NCBI GenBank assembly: GCA_015680685.1
Contig: MNCI01006016.1
Span: 472,902 to 536,901 of the forward strand
Direction: 5' to 3'
DNA: 64,000 nt
From: Gnetum montanum
Taxonomy: Eukaryota > Streptophyta > Gnetopsida > Gnetales > Gnetaceae
The notes below the pieces were generated by a model. It searched no databases. It saw nothing but the letters and a program-made list of their open reading frames with translations, and was not told where the DNA came from. This document shows positions 19,701-29,657 of the stretch, piece by piece (within the stretch, counting starts at the first letter, position 1; the number at the start of each line of letters is the position of its first letter). A program made the position numbers and the translations under genes.

Positions 19701-21575
19701 GTGTTGGGTTCTGTGATGATGATGATTCCGGTGCAGTTGCGGGAGTAGGTTTAGTATAGTTAGTAGGGGCCACTGGTGGCTTGTTTTGTTGGGCTGCATT
19801 TACTTGTTGCATTTCTGCTATTGCCGTTATAGTTGCCATAGCCTTTTCTTTATCCTTTTTACTGTGTTGATTTTTGAAGGCTAAGTACGCAGGATCGTGG
19901 CTATTTTGAGCCACCTCTTCTATATTTTTAATTTGTACAAAGGCTTGGTTAAGGTTATGCACATTGAGGTAATATAACTTAGATTTGAAGAAGTCGTTAA
20001 CAGCCCCCTTTAAAATGGTGAGCAGATATGTCTGGGGGATCGGCTCGTGTAGCTCATTGAGAGCGGCACTCCACCTCTGGATGAATTTTTGTATAGGTTC
20101 CAGAGGTGCTTGTTTAACTTGTATAAGGCTATCAAGTGTCGCTTCAGGTTTCAAGTTATACTTGAACCTGGTCACGAATTGATGTAACAACTCTTCCAAA
20201 GAAAATATGGAATTCCTCGGCAAGGCCCGGTACCAATCAAGTGCTCTCCCTTCGAGGGACATAGGGAACACTTGCAAAATGGCATGGGGCCATGCCTGGA
20301 GCAATGCGCATTCTAATCTAAATATTATTAGGTGAGCATTGGGGTCCATCTCCCTGTTATATTTGGTTAGTGTTGGCAATGCTACACCTTTGGGCAAGAT
20401 TAGAGGCGGAATGGAAGGGTTGATGGGGTCATCGTGGTAAAAGTCCACTACCTTCAACTCTCCGTCGGTAGTTGTTTTGAGGTGCTTGACCTCGTCAATT
20501 AATTCCTGCATTAGTTTCTTAGCATCTTCCTAGTCTTGAGCGCTAGGCGAGGTGGCCGCTTGGGGATGTGGTATATTGTACAGATTGGATTGTTGGATAG
20601 TAGGTTGGAAGGTTGAAAGCTATGCAGTTGGCGGTTGTACTTGTGGCACATTCATAGCGGGTGGCACTAGGGATGGAACATTATAAGCGAGAGGTTGTTG
20701 TTGCTGTGGTTGTGGCTATACTTGGGGAATGTTGGCCAATGGCATCGTGTGCGGTGGCATGGTGTAGTGAGGGAGTTGATGTTGTTGTGGTTGAGCACCC
20801 ATTGCTGCCCATTGTCTGGTCATGTTTTGTGTGGGAACCCCCTGTTGGGTTACAACGGTGGAAGGGGCTCCGTGTGTTTGGATGTGGGGGATATAGTGAG
20901 TGGACGTAGATGCTGGTATCACATGAGGCATCCTGATCACTTGAGGTGGGAAGGTTGCTCCCACGTTATTGTAGTGGGGTGGTAGTTGCGAGGATGGGCC
21001 TACGGCTGTAGCGGGGATGATAGCGAGAGGGAGTGTACTGAATTGCGGGTCGGTTGTAGGAGGAGTATGAACCCATGCGGATGTTTCTGGCGGAGGCATT
21101 TGTGCCTAGGTGAGCTTGAGGGGTTGGAGGGGCATGATTTCCCCTGTGCCTGGATGAAACATGGGGTTGATATGGGTTTGTGGACTAAGGGTGTGATACG
21201 AGTCTTCATGTTTAGATTGGGCAGCGAACTCATCCTCATCTTCCTTGTTGAGGCTCTACTGCAGGCTGATCTCGAGATTGACTCCTTTGTAGGAGGAGTT
21301 GTGTGATGAGTTCAGAGTAAGGCTCTGGGATAGGGATGACATCGTATGGGGAAGGAATGAACTCTTGCCCTCCCCTGTAGAGTTCGTACTGCCTCTTGAC
21401 TTCTATTTCGGTTCTGTCCATGGCTAGGCCGGCTTGTATCTTCACGCATATGAAGTTGTATTGGTCTTGGGTTATGATGTTGGATGATAGGTTCCTCCCT
21501 TGCAACCTAAGGGATCAACAAGGCCCTGTTGTGGATTGTACCGTAGGCTGTTGGACCACGAGCTGTTGGACAGCC
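19642..21575 (-). pseudogene. gag of element A
   Basis: Gag forms the virus-like particle. The Retrotrans_gag core is at 19900-20450: LECALLQAWPHAILQVFP, SLEGRALDWYRALPRNSI, LLHQFVTRFKYNL and FIQRWSAALNELHEPIP. Upstream lies a Pro/Gln-rich N-terminus (20560-21100; PQPQQQQPL, QQHQLPHYTMPP) and a segment with QAGLAMDRTEIEVKRQYELY (21236-21505). The best start ATG is near 21575 (MAVQQLVVQQP) and may be preceded by in-frame sequence. A TGA follows within 20 codons, a frameshift lies near 21236, and TAG or TGA codons lie near 21105, 20715, 20630 and 20530. The gene is decayed. Confidence 0.85.
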
Positions 21576-22242
21576 ATGGTGCCTACAATGTCGATGACTT
21601 GGGTGGTTGTAGCGGTGGTGCTTGCGGTGTTTATGATGACCTGTTGAGGATATGACGTGATGTAGGGATGTGAAATTAGTGTACTAAGTGTAGCGTAAAC
21701 CTACGTGGCAATGTACAGCATATACGCTTGAACGTCCGGCGTAAAACGACAACGTAGACAGCGTATAGGTATGGAGCGTATAGGGTCGGCGTAGACGAGT
21801 CTACGACGTAAAGAGTACAGCGTATATGCTGAGTAGCATATACAGCATAAACGTGCGGCGTAAACAGGGTTATGACGTACAGAGTGTAGCGTATATGGAC
21901 GACAGCGTAAACGAGTTTATAGCGTAGGATGTTCAGCGTAAACTTAATGGTGGCATATACAGCGTGGGCGGAGTCTTATGTGGAGCGGAGACAAAGTCTG
22001 CAGCATAAATTGTGCAGCGTATATGTGGCAGTGTAGACGCTGGAGGTTTTACAGAGGGTGAGTTTTAAATAGGGTAGCGTAGACGCTGAACAGCGTAGAT
22101 GTTGGATAGTTTTCAGGTAAGGTTTTAAACGGCACAGCGTAAACACTGGGAGGTTTTCAGAAAGGAAGCGGCGTATGGTCGGCAACGTAAACACGCAAGA
22201 GCGTAAATGCTGGGAAGCTGCAGGTAAGGTTTTAGGTAGAGG
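21576..22242 (-). promoter_or_regulatory. leader of element A between PBS and gag, GCGTA-repeat-rich
   Basis: From about 21690 to 22215 the motifs GCGTA, TATACGC and relatives recur every 20-60 bases, in forms such as 'agcgtatatgctgag' and 'gcgtagacgctg'. No coding is visible. The repeats match those in the LTRs and the antisense gene leader. Confidence 0.75.
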
Positions 22243-22260
22243 CCCTCCTTCTAGCACCAA
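22243..22260 (-). other. primer-binding site of element A
   Basis: Four bases after the 5' LTR end, the minus strand reads TTGGTGCTAGAAGGAGGG. Its TGG start fits pairing with a tRNA 3' CCA end. I do not assign the tRNA species. Confidence 0.6.
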
Positions 22261-22264
22261 TTTC

Positions 22265-23527
22265 TGTATCGTCCGAAATCGTCGGTCCTCGGCTAGAAGG
22301 AAATAGAGATCGTGGGATCACAGGACAAGCACAGATGACCCTACCTTCGCCTGAGGGTGAGCTGGAATGAACGAAGGCAGAGTACCTTGAGTGGTCCGCA
22401 TGCGGATCAGACAAGGATTTCCCCGAACGTACACCGAAGTGCTATATGCTGGGTTATATGTAAATGGTGTAGCAGGCGTAAATTGGAGTGTAAAAAGTGA
22501 AACTGATGCGAACAGAGCGTAGACATAAATGAGCGTAAATAGAGTACATGAAACAATTAATGCAAATTGTAAACGATTTTGGGAAGAAAATGTAACAATG
22601 GAATTACAGAATAAGAGTACAATGCACCAATTTAACGCAATTGTGACCGGAACACAAGGTGGACGAAAAGCCCTGGTGGATGCAAGGATGACAGTGGGCT
22701 GGTTCACACTGTAGGCGCAGCGTAGAGGCTGTATGCTCAGCGTACAAGGTTGTTTAGCGTATAAGGTTTCCTGCTCTGGTTCTTAACGTCTTTGCTCTTT
22801 GGTGTGCTCTAGAATTTGCCAACCAACCTGGATTTAGTGAAAAATTGGGGCTTTTATACAGGTTTTGATGCTAGACTCGGGTTGGGCAACATGTGGCTCG
22901 TTGACCGGGTGCAAAAGCGTAAAATTTACAAGTGTATAGTATGTTACATTTGCCGGGCGTATACGTTGCATCTGGTGGGCGTAAACTCTAGGCATATACG
23001 TTGGGCGTATACGCTGGATGTGCTGGGCGTATGCATTGGGGCGTATACGCTATGGATGCTGGGTGTATACGCTGATGGTGGCTGGGCGTATACGCTGGGG
23101 CGTATATGCTGTGGACGCTGGGCGTTGAGCGTTGGGCGTATATGCTGTGGACGCTGGGCGTATACACTGGGGCGTATACGCTGATGGTTGCTGCCTTGTG
23201 CCAAATCTTGCTCTGCAGTGCTGTTTCCATGTCGTCTTTGGAGATTTCATGCTGGCGTATACGTCTATTGTACCTGCTAAACGTACACGTGAGGCGTGTA
23301 CGCTGGGCGTGTACCCTGGACGTCTACGCTGGGCATATACGCTGAGACTGCATACTTGGTCGTATACGCTGGGCATATACGCTGACACTGCATACTTGGT
23401 GAAAATTAAGTAATTTGATCTTCGAAGTTGCCATGTGTGACACCAGATGTAGCTGTGGTCGTCTGTGGGTCCTAGGGACCTGCTTCGTGTTGGAGAAATA
23501 CTAAGCTCAAAATTTTGTGGTGTTTCA
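22265..23527 (-). repeat. 5' LTR of element A
   Basis: On the plus strand it runs from TGTATCGTCCGAAATCG to TGGTGTTTCA. It is 1263 bases, about 216 longer than the true length of the other LTR, because of an expanded GCGTATACGC array. The TATA box is at 22851-22858 (minus strand TATAAAAG), so U3 is 22859-23527 and R-U5 is 22265 to about 22825. Confidence 0.9.
22950..23395. repeat. GCGTATACGCTGGG array in U3 of the 5' LTR
   Basis: Tandem, imperfect copies of about 20-35 bases built on GCGTATACGCTG(G/T)GG, TGCTGGGCGTATACGCT and TGTGGACGCTGGGCG. Each copy carries a perfect or near-perfect 10-base palindrome GCGTATACGC. Fewer copies are present in the 3' LTR (7195-7400). It lies upstream of the TATA box, where enhancers of LTR promoters sit. 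Confidence 0.85.
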
Positions 23528-23532
23528 GTTAC

Positions 23533-24570
23533 ATCCTTCTTGGTGACAACAGTCCTGCTTCCAATCCGTGCTTCCAATTGCAATCACAACAAAACCAAGG
23601 ATTAGTATGTATAATACATAAATAATGATTGAATACCTTGTCTCGTTGGTAATTTTAACTAGCCAAGTTGAAATTTTGATAGATTGATTACTTGATATTA
23701 TTAGTGGAAAGACTAAAGAATGGGTTAAATAAGAGAAGCAATCCATACAATTCAGAAAAAGCTTGACACAAGGAGTAGTGGAAAGAGGGTATTCACAACA
23801 ATAAAAAGGAATTCATTACAAACAATTGTAAAGGTGCATACAATTTGGATGACATGGATAGGGTAAATAAAAATAATTTAATTGTAACAATTTCTAAGGG
23901 TAAAGAACTTAACTTAACCAAACCAAAAGATATGTAAGTGGGTCCTCCCCAAAGCAAGCACAGGCCTTTTGTTCCCTTACATAACTTCAAACCAAGGAGT
24001 TTGTGGGCTCCATGGATGATTAATGATTATGGAATGTTAGGTGCAAAAACTCGAAAGTAAGTGACTGAGAAACCCAACACATTAAACCAGAACACCAAAT
24101 CAAAACATGAAACTAGCAATGAGGTGAGATATGAAAAGCATAGATGGATGATAGAGAAAGTGGAATAGAGTTCCTAATTATGGTCACATACAGCCTCTTG
24201 TGAAGTTTGTGATTAACTGACTTGGTAGGATCTCTCCTTAGTCCAAATGAAAGCCAACCACTTTCAGTGACTTCGCATTGACATTCTAAGGCAAGTCCAT
24301 CCCTTGAAATACAAGAATTCTCTCACAAAACAACCACCATTACAAATGGGAGAGAACATAGGAAGTGAGAAAGGGTCTTAGTTAGAGGAGATGAGACAAG
24401 TTTTATAACCAATGCTTGTAGCCCTTTTATTTGGTCTAAGGGATGTACTTTGAATTCCCATGTTTTTTTCTTGAATGGGAACCACACCATGTAAAGACCC
24501 GTGCGATTTTTGCATTTATTTTGTCCAAGGGGTGTGTTTTAAATCCTTGTCTTTTTTTTGGCTGAGATGC
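23533..24570 (-). mobile_element. copy B8 (Athila-like), right of the element A insertion
   Basis: It resumes after GTTAC with 3' non-coding sequence typical of this family: 'aaccaaggattagtatg', 'aagtgggtcctccccaaagc' and 'gggaaccacaccatgtaaag' (compare 41090, 41690, 55430 and 55985). It ends near 24570, where the sequence turns into unrelated DNA, so the element is truncated. Confidence 0.65.
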
Positions 24571-24850
24571 CAACTCGTCTCACAGGATGGGGGGAGGGGG
24601 GAGTGCATTTGTCACCCTCCACGTCACATGCCACATAAGATCCCATGAAATGGGAAAAAACATGAATCAAAGAGCCACACCTTTTCGTATTCCTGTTGCG
24701 TAGAATGTAAACCAAAGAGTCATAGCTTTTCATATTCCTGCTACACACATAAAAAGGCCAAATGCAACCAAATGCAGAATGGGAATGGGAATGAGAATGA
24801 GAATTCCATTTCCATCCTGTCTCCATCTCCATCTACAACTATTGTTGCAG
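24571..24850. other. unassigned sequence with G-rich and GAATGG-type runs
   Basis: It holds a GGGGGGAGGGGGG run (24590-24603) and a GGGAATGGGAATGAGAATGA microsatellite-like tract (24778-24806). No coding is recognised. It ends in TGTTGCAG, which looks like a splice acceptor for the next feature. Confidence 0.45.
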
Positions 24851-25063
24851 GCCACCTACCCCAACCAAACCAGCTTCGATGATGCCATCTTTGAAGCTCT
24901 GCCAGAGAGCTGAAAAGGCACCTACGATGGTGGCCCATGCTTCAGCTACAATAACAAGCTCATCAAAATGCGCTTCTTCAATCAAGGCAAAAATAAGGCA
25001 ATAGGCCAGTTAGCCCTTGTTGCATCCTTGCGTAACATCGAGGGCCATGACATGCACACATAA
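24851..25063 (+). pseudogene. gene-like fragment, 70 codons, unrecognised
   Basis: Directly after a splice-acceptor-like TTGTTGCAG the plus strand is open for 70 codons with one internal TGA (codon 21). It reads ATYPNQTSFDDAIFEALPES, then GTYDGGPCFSYNN, MRFFNQGKNKAIGQLALVAS and LRNIEGHDMHT, followed by TAA. The composition (balanced, few low-complexity residues) and the clean frame, unlike the AT-rich surroundings, suggest a terminal exon of a real gene or a captured exon. I do not recognise the family. It is not related to the retrotransposon genes in this window. Confidence 0.45.
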
Positions 25064-26744
25064 TCGACAATCATAATATAATTTTTGTTATAATAGCTAA
25101 AAGATCTCTTCATTTAGGTTTCTTTTTTTTGGATAAAATTTATATATGAAGTAGGCCAATATGTTTCTTGAGTAGCTTTGTTTGAATGTATGTTTTAAGC
25201 ATAAAATTTTACAGATAGGGGTAAGATGAGGGGTAGAGTCAGAGGCAATCAAGAAAAGATAGTAATGGCTACAGTTGAACTGCAGCCTGAGGGGAAGGGT
25301 CTTTTGAAGTTTCTGTGTCAATAATAACCTTTGGTTATTGGAATTTTTTTCGACAAAAAACTTTCTGCTAGTCGTTATTAATTTTTTATAGTGAATTGTA
25401 AAGTGTTGAATATTACATTTTGATGATTTTCTATAATTTTCATAGTTTCACTTCAAGTTGAGCTTTTCTGTCATCAATGCTTAGCATGCCTTCCTATACA
25501 TTTTCATTTCCAATGCAAAAACATTCTAAAGCTTGGTTCTATTCTTTTTTCAATGCTTTCTGGAGTGGTAAAGAATTTTGAAATTGTAATTTTCAACTAC
25601 TATCTTAAGTAATATTCTTTTGCTACACCCTTTTTCAATGTAAAGAAACATTTGTAAGTTCATTTTCTCTTTATCTCATTGTATATTTTGTGTAGGTTTT
25701 ATCATTTCTATGGTTGTGCTTTGAAATTCAACAGTTACCATGGAGTAGATGCATTCAGTTGTTACGATTGTGATTACTTTTTCATTTACAATATGCATTT
25801 TAATAAAATTTAAAAGCATTAGCATTTTTGCTAGCACATCAAAATTATTAGCCAATTTAAGATGTCGGCCTAAGTTTGATCATAATTTTAGCAATTTTTC
25901 CTGCTTATTGGAAGGACTTAAAGAGTTCAAATTTGATAATTTCTTCTTACCTTCTCAAATGCAGTGAGACCTTTTCTTTATGTACATATTCTTTGATTGA
26001 TAAAATCTAATGGATGATATGGTTGTTAACTTGGTAAATTTAAAAAATGAGAACTTCTCAACCTCTGGCAGCCTAGACCCTAGGAAGATCTCCAGTAAGA
26101 TCATGTTGTGATGATCCTAGCTAATGCCGAGGAAAATGGTGACAAGTTCTCTGCCAACGCACATATCTTGCCATAATCATAAATAACCAATTATTTATAA
26201 ATCTTCCCTAGCCAAAGAGTCACTACAGGGGAGCCAATGATTATATTTATCTCTGTTATTCATAATCTTGATTATATATAATGATTATAAACATTTTATC
26301 ATAAATAAAGTTGATTATTTATAATCATTTCATTATATATATCTTATGGATAATGTTAACTGAGATATAATCATTATGGGTTAGCATTATGAATGAATAA
26401 ATAATATCTCTAAAATTATGGATTATGAGTAATATTTCATCATATCTTGGCTTTATTTATTATAAAACATCTTATAATCCATAATATCTCAGATTATAAT
26501 TATGGATTATTGATCTAATTATAATAATCTCATAACATTTATTGGATTCCACAATAATTATAATATAATAATTATGAATGAGGTATTAGCATCATTCATA
26601 TCTTGTCCATTGTAATAATAATGTCAATATATAAAAGTCCGTGATATAATAATAACATTATTTATGCATTTGTAATGTGATTTTTTATATCTCCTTGAAC
26701 GAATATGCATTACAAATATATGTTGCAATGCTAATTTAATTTGA
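25064..26744. other. AT-rich non-coding sequence
   Basis: No coding region is supported. From 26160 to 26720 the sequence is extremely AT-rich, with many ATAATCATTATA-type repeats. The 25300-26000 stretch resembles intron or spacer DNA. Confidence 0.5.
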
Positions 26745-26997
26745 TCTCTTCGTATTCCCTCACCCACATGTGCCACATGCATAGGAGCTAAAGAATCAAT
26801 GTAGGGGAGTTGAATCTCTACTTGATTAATGTCCCCTAACCCCTAAGCTTCTCATTCGTCTCTTTGTATTCCCTTGCATGTACACACCACATGCAAAGGA
26901 GCCAAAGAGTCATTACAGGGGAGCCAAATCTCTATTCAATTGACATCCCCTAACCCTTGGGCTTCCCATTCATCTCTTCGTATTCCCTCACATGTAG
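26745..26997. repeat. two tandem copies of a 125-bp unit
   Basis: The unit begins TCTCTTCGTATTCCCTCAC and contains 'ccacatgcataggagc', 'gagtcattacaggggag' and 'tgtcccctaaccc'. The second copy starts near 26870, and the beginning of a third is seen at 26975. Confidence 0.7.
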
Positions 26998-27004
26998 GGC
27001 TTGA

Positions 27005-27190
27005 CATGGGTAATAATGAATATTTATTATTATAAACGGTGGGTAATATTGAATATTTATTATTATTATAAATGGTGATGGTTACAATTACAGTAATAAT
27101 GAATATTTATTATTATTATAAATGATAACGATTATGGTTACAGTGATGGTTATGATCATGGCAACGGTTAAGGTGATGACGGTTACGATG
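27005..27190. repeat. short imperfect repeats with AATATTTATTATTATTATAAA
   Basis: Three copies of 'gaatatttattattattataaatgg' are followed by a run of 'ggttacgatg'-type repeats. It is low-complexity DNA. Confidence 0.6.
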
Positions 27191-27399
27191 TGATGCAGTA
27201 TTTAAAGATATTGAGCTTAGGCATCGTGTTACAAGATTAAGAGGTGAAATATTGGAATTCATGAATTTTTAGAAACATGGATTTTGCTGCTATTAGTCCC
27301 AATAGAGAAGGTGAAGAACACTTTCTTCAATATTAGCAACAACAACCATCTACTGCAACAAGTAGTGTAACAACTATCTATTGCAACAAGTAATGCAAT

Positions 27400-27861
27400 C
27401 TCTGCTTATATGTGAAGGTGCAATGGTAATGCTTATAGTTAACCTTTGGCCCGAAGTAGGATTGGTGAATGGTGCATTTGGCATAATTCATAGTATTATG
27501 TATCCTTAAGGTAAATAACCACATGCATTACCATTATACGTTATTGTTGATTTTGACTCCTACATCGGATGTGCCTTTGATAATGGTAATCCTCATCATG
27601 TGCCAGTTGTACCTATGGTCCAAGGAGCATCTCGTTAGTCACCATTATGATTGTCATGGGTCATGACTATTCATAAATCTCAAGTAATGACACTAAATAA
27701 GGCTACTATTCACATTGGTTCAAGAGAAGTTATGGGTCTAACATTTGTTGCATTATCTGGAGTTAAGACCATTGATTCTTTAGAGATTCATCCTCCTTTT
27801 CATGTGCAAAGATACAAAAATATTTTAGATGCTAAACATCTCCAAAGTAGAATTGCATAAA
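27400..27861 (+). pseudogene. PIF1-like helicase C-terminal relic
   Basis: This is the C-terminal part of a PIF1-family DNA helicase, as found in Helitron transposons and host PIF1 genes. The plus strand reads GAMVMLIVNLWPEVGLVNGA and FGIIHSIMYP, then YVIVDFDSYIGCAF, and after a stop near 27632 the highly conserved motif SWVMTIHKSQVMTLNKA followed by GLTFVALSGVKTIDSLEI. The family form is AxAIT(I/V)HKSQGxTL...T(F/Y)VALSRV; here Q-G became Q-V and SRV became SGV, so the ATPase would be dead. The N-terminal helicase domains are missing. A Helitron is the likeliest source, but no Helitron ends were found. Confidence 0.7.
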
Positions 27862-28640
27862 AATTTTGTTTTGCTCAATTGAAGAATTAGACATATTGAG
27901 TTCACACTTATTATAGTATTTTTCCTTTTGCTCAATCCTATTATACAGCTCTATAATGTTTGTTGCAATAATTGTGTAATGTATTCCTTCATCAACATAT
28001 ACGAAATATATAAACTTTTATTTTAACCAATTTATGTTTACCAGTATATATTATTTGGAATGCAAATAGTGATGATAACTTAAAAAATAAAAATAAAAAT
28101 AAAAATAAAATTCTACTCATAGCCCATGAAACTGCTCCACAAGAGAACTTACGGGTCTAACATTTGTTGCATTATCTAGAGTCAAACCCATTGATTCTTT
28201 AAAGATTCATCCTCCTTTCCATGTGTAAAGATATAGAAAAATTTTAGATGTTAAACATCTCCAAGTAGAATTGCACAGGAAGTTCATTTTGCTCAATTGG
28301 AGGATTAGGTATATTAAGTTCACACTTATCATTGTATTTTGCCTTTTTCTTAATCCTATTATGCAACCCTATAATGTTTGTTGAAATAATTGTGCAATGT
28401 ATTCCTTCATTAACATGTACAAAATATATAAACTTTTATTTTAACCAATTTATGTTTACCAATATATATTATTTGGAATGCAAATAATAATGATAACTTA
28501 AAAACTAATTAAATAATTAAATTCTACTCATAGCCCGTGAAACCACTACACAAGAGAACTTACGAGTCTAATGTTTGTTACATTATTTAGAGTTAAGACC
28601 ATTGATTCTTTAAAGATTCATCCTCCTTTCTATGTACAAA
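27729..28640 (+). repeat. tandem units 1-3 (left part) of a 410-bp helicase-derived repeat
   Basis: Units begin at GGTCTAACATTTGTTGCATT (27729-28146, 28147-28554) and a third, more diverged, from 28555. Each contains the helicase end, including TTTAAAGATTCATCCTCC, and an AT-rich 3' flank ending 'ctcatagcccatgaaac'. Copy 3 is interrupted at 28640 by copy B2 and continues at 34286. Confidence 0.8.
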
Positions 28641-29518
28641 TGATGAATCATGATTAACCAGGCCCCGTATACTAGGCACTGTATACTAAGCTCACTGCAT
28701 ATACTAGGCACCATATACTAAGCCCGCTGCGTATACTAGGCCCCGTATACGCAACGTCTATTCTAGCCTATAAATAAGCATGCACCCGCTGCACTTAGGC
28801 ATCCTTTTAGTTAATTGTAGCTAGACTCTTGCAATTTCTTCCCATAAGAGTTAGAATATTTTCCCAGTGCATGCCCGTAGTGTGATGCTTGTAATTGTAT
28901 GGAACCTTTATTCAAGTGTGACGTACTTGGACACACACATGATCCACAATAAAGATCGAGATTACTTCATCATTGTAGCATTCACTTAGTTTTAATTATT
29001 TAATTGCTATTGTTAATAGTTATTTTTATTTATTGTTTCCTTAGTTAATATTTCTTTACCATCATTTACTATTCCTGTTGTTAAATGCGGAATGTGTATG
29101 ACTTAATCACGAGCATTTAAGTGACTACTTGGTAACCTAGTAACGTACTTAGGATCTATGCTTGGTAATCCTAGTAGTAGTCATGCATGAGGTCCAAGAT
29201 GTGTATGGAGGATTAAGGAACGGATGCTCATCGCACTTAGGTGAGCTTAGACTTTATTTCCTATTGCTTATTAGTTTAATCAAGATTATGTTCCATTGTC
29301 TTTATGAGTAGCACTAGTTTAGGATCACATCATATGCCTCACTCTGGACAAAACCATACGTGACAAAGTAAATACTAGTCCAGGTGGGAAGATAGCGAAC
29401 TGCGATCAACATGTAACTATCTAGATACCACAACTAGCCTGTCCATGGAGTTTGACCAGATCATGCATAAACGCTTGTATTTGTATGGTTGAGTATAGGG
29501 GTACCTCTCCACTCATCA
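28641..29518 (+). repeat. 5' LTR of B2
   Basis: TGATGAATCATGATTAACC to CTCTCCACTCATCA. It contains a TATA box (CCTATAAATAAGCATGC, near 28768) and a pattern of 'gtatactaggc' repeats (28665-28750). It is about 95% like the second LTR by eye, with one 5'-end indel. Confidence 0.85.
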
Positions 29519-29537
29519 TTGGCACCATTGCCAGGGA
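29519..29537 (+). other. primer-binding site of B2
   Basis: TTGGCACCATTGCCAGGGA lies directly after the LTR. It differs from the Athila-type site TGGCGCCGTTGCCGGGGA only by C-to-T or G-to-A changes, as expected from CpG decay. Confidence 0.7.
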
Positions 29538-29657
29538 GGATGCTAGTTATTTAGATTAGTTACATCATACAAGATCGTTGTAACAAAGCCTTGACGATAT
29601 ATCTTTCAGAAAAATAATAATAATAATTGTAATTAAATCACACACAAATTTACAACC

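Larger units (their letters stand above)
6437..23527 (-). mobile_element. Tat/Ogre-like Ty3/Gypsy retrotransposon (element A), 17.1 kb
   Basis: This is a nearly full-length LTR element with both LTRs (6437-7547 and 22265-23527) and a perfect 5-bp duplication GTTAC at 6432-6436 and 23528-23532. On the minus strand the order is 5' LTR, primer-binding site, leader, gag with zinc knuckle, protease, RT, RNase H, archaeal-type RNase H, integrase and 3' LTR. The second RNase H motif (TNNIVEYEGFLRG) and the large size are hallmarks of the Tat lineage, including Ogre. An oppositely transcribed spliced gene lies between protease and RT. By eye the LTRs differ at roughly one position in ten, mostly transitions, and all reading frames are broken, so the copy is old and inactive. 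Three single N's and one 152-N gap interrupt the internal region. Confidence 0.9.

Noticed and set aside
20661-21306. Plus-strand frames rich in Val, Leu and Trp opposite to gag
   Set aside because: The minus strand encodes a Pro/Gln-rich Gag N-terminus; its complement gives these apparent hydrophobic frames.
22944-23204. Tandem repeat protein in the 5' LTR (repeats of RPSVYAQ)
   Set aside because: A translation of the GCGTATACGC array; the LTR is non-coding and the frame is not kept in the other LTR.
24539-24938. Minus-strand ORFs with HSHSHSHS
   Set aside because: Translation of the GGGAATGAGAATG microsatellite-like tract.
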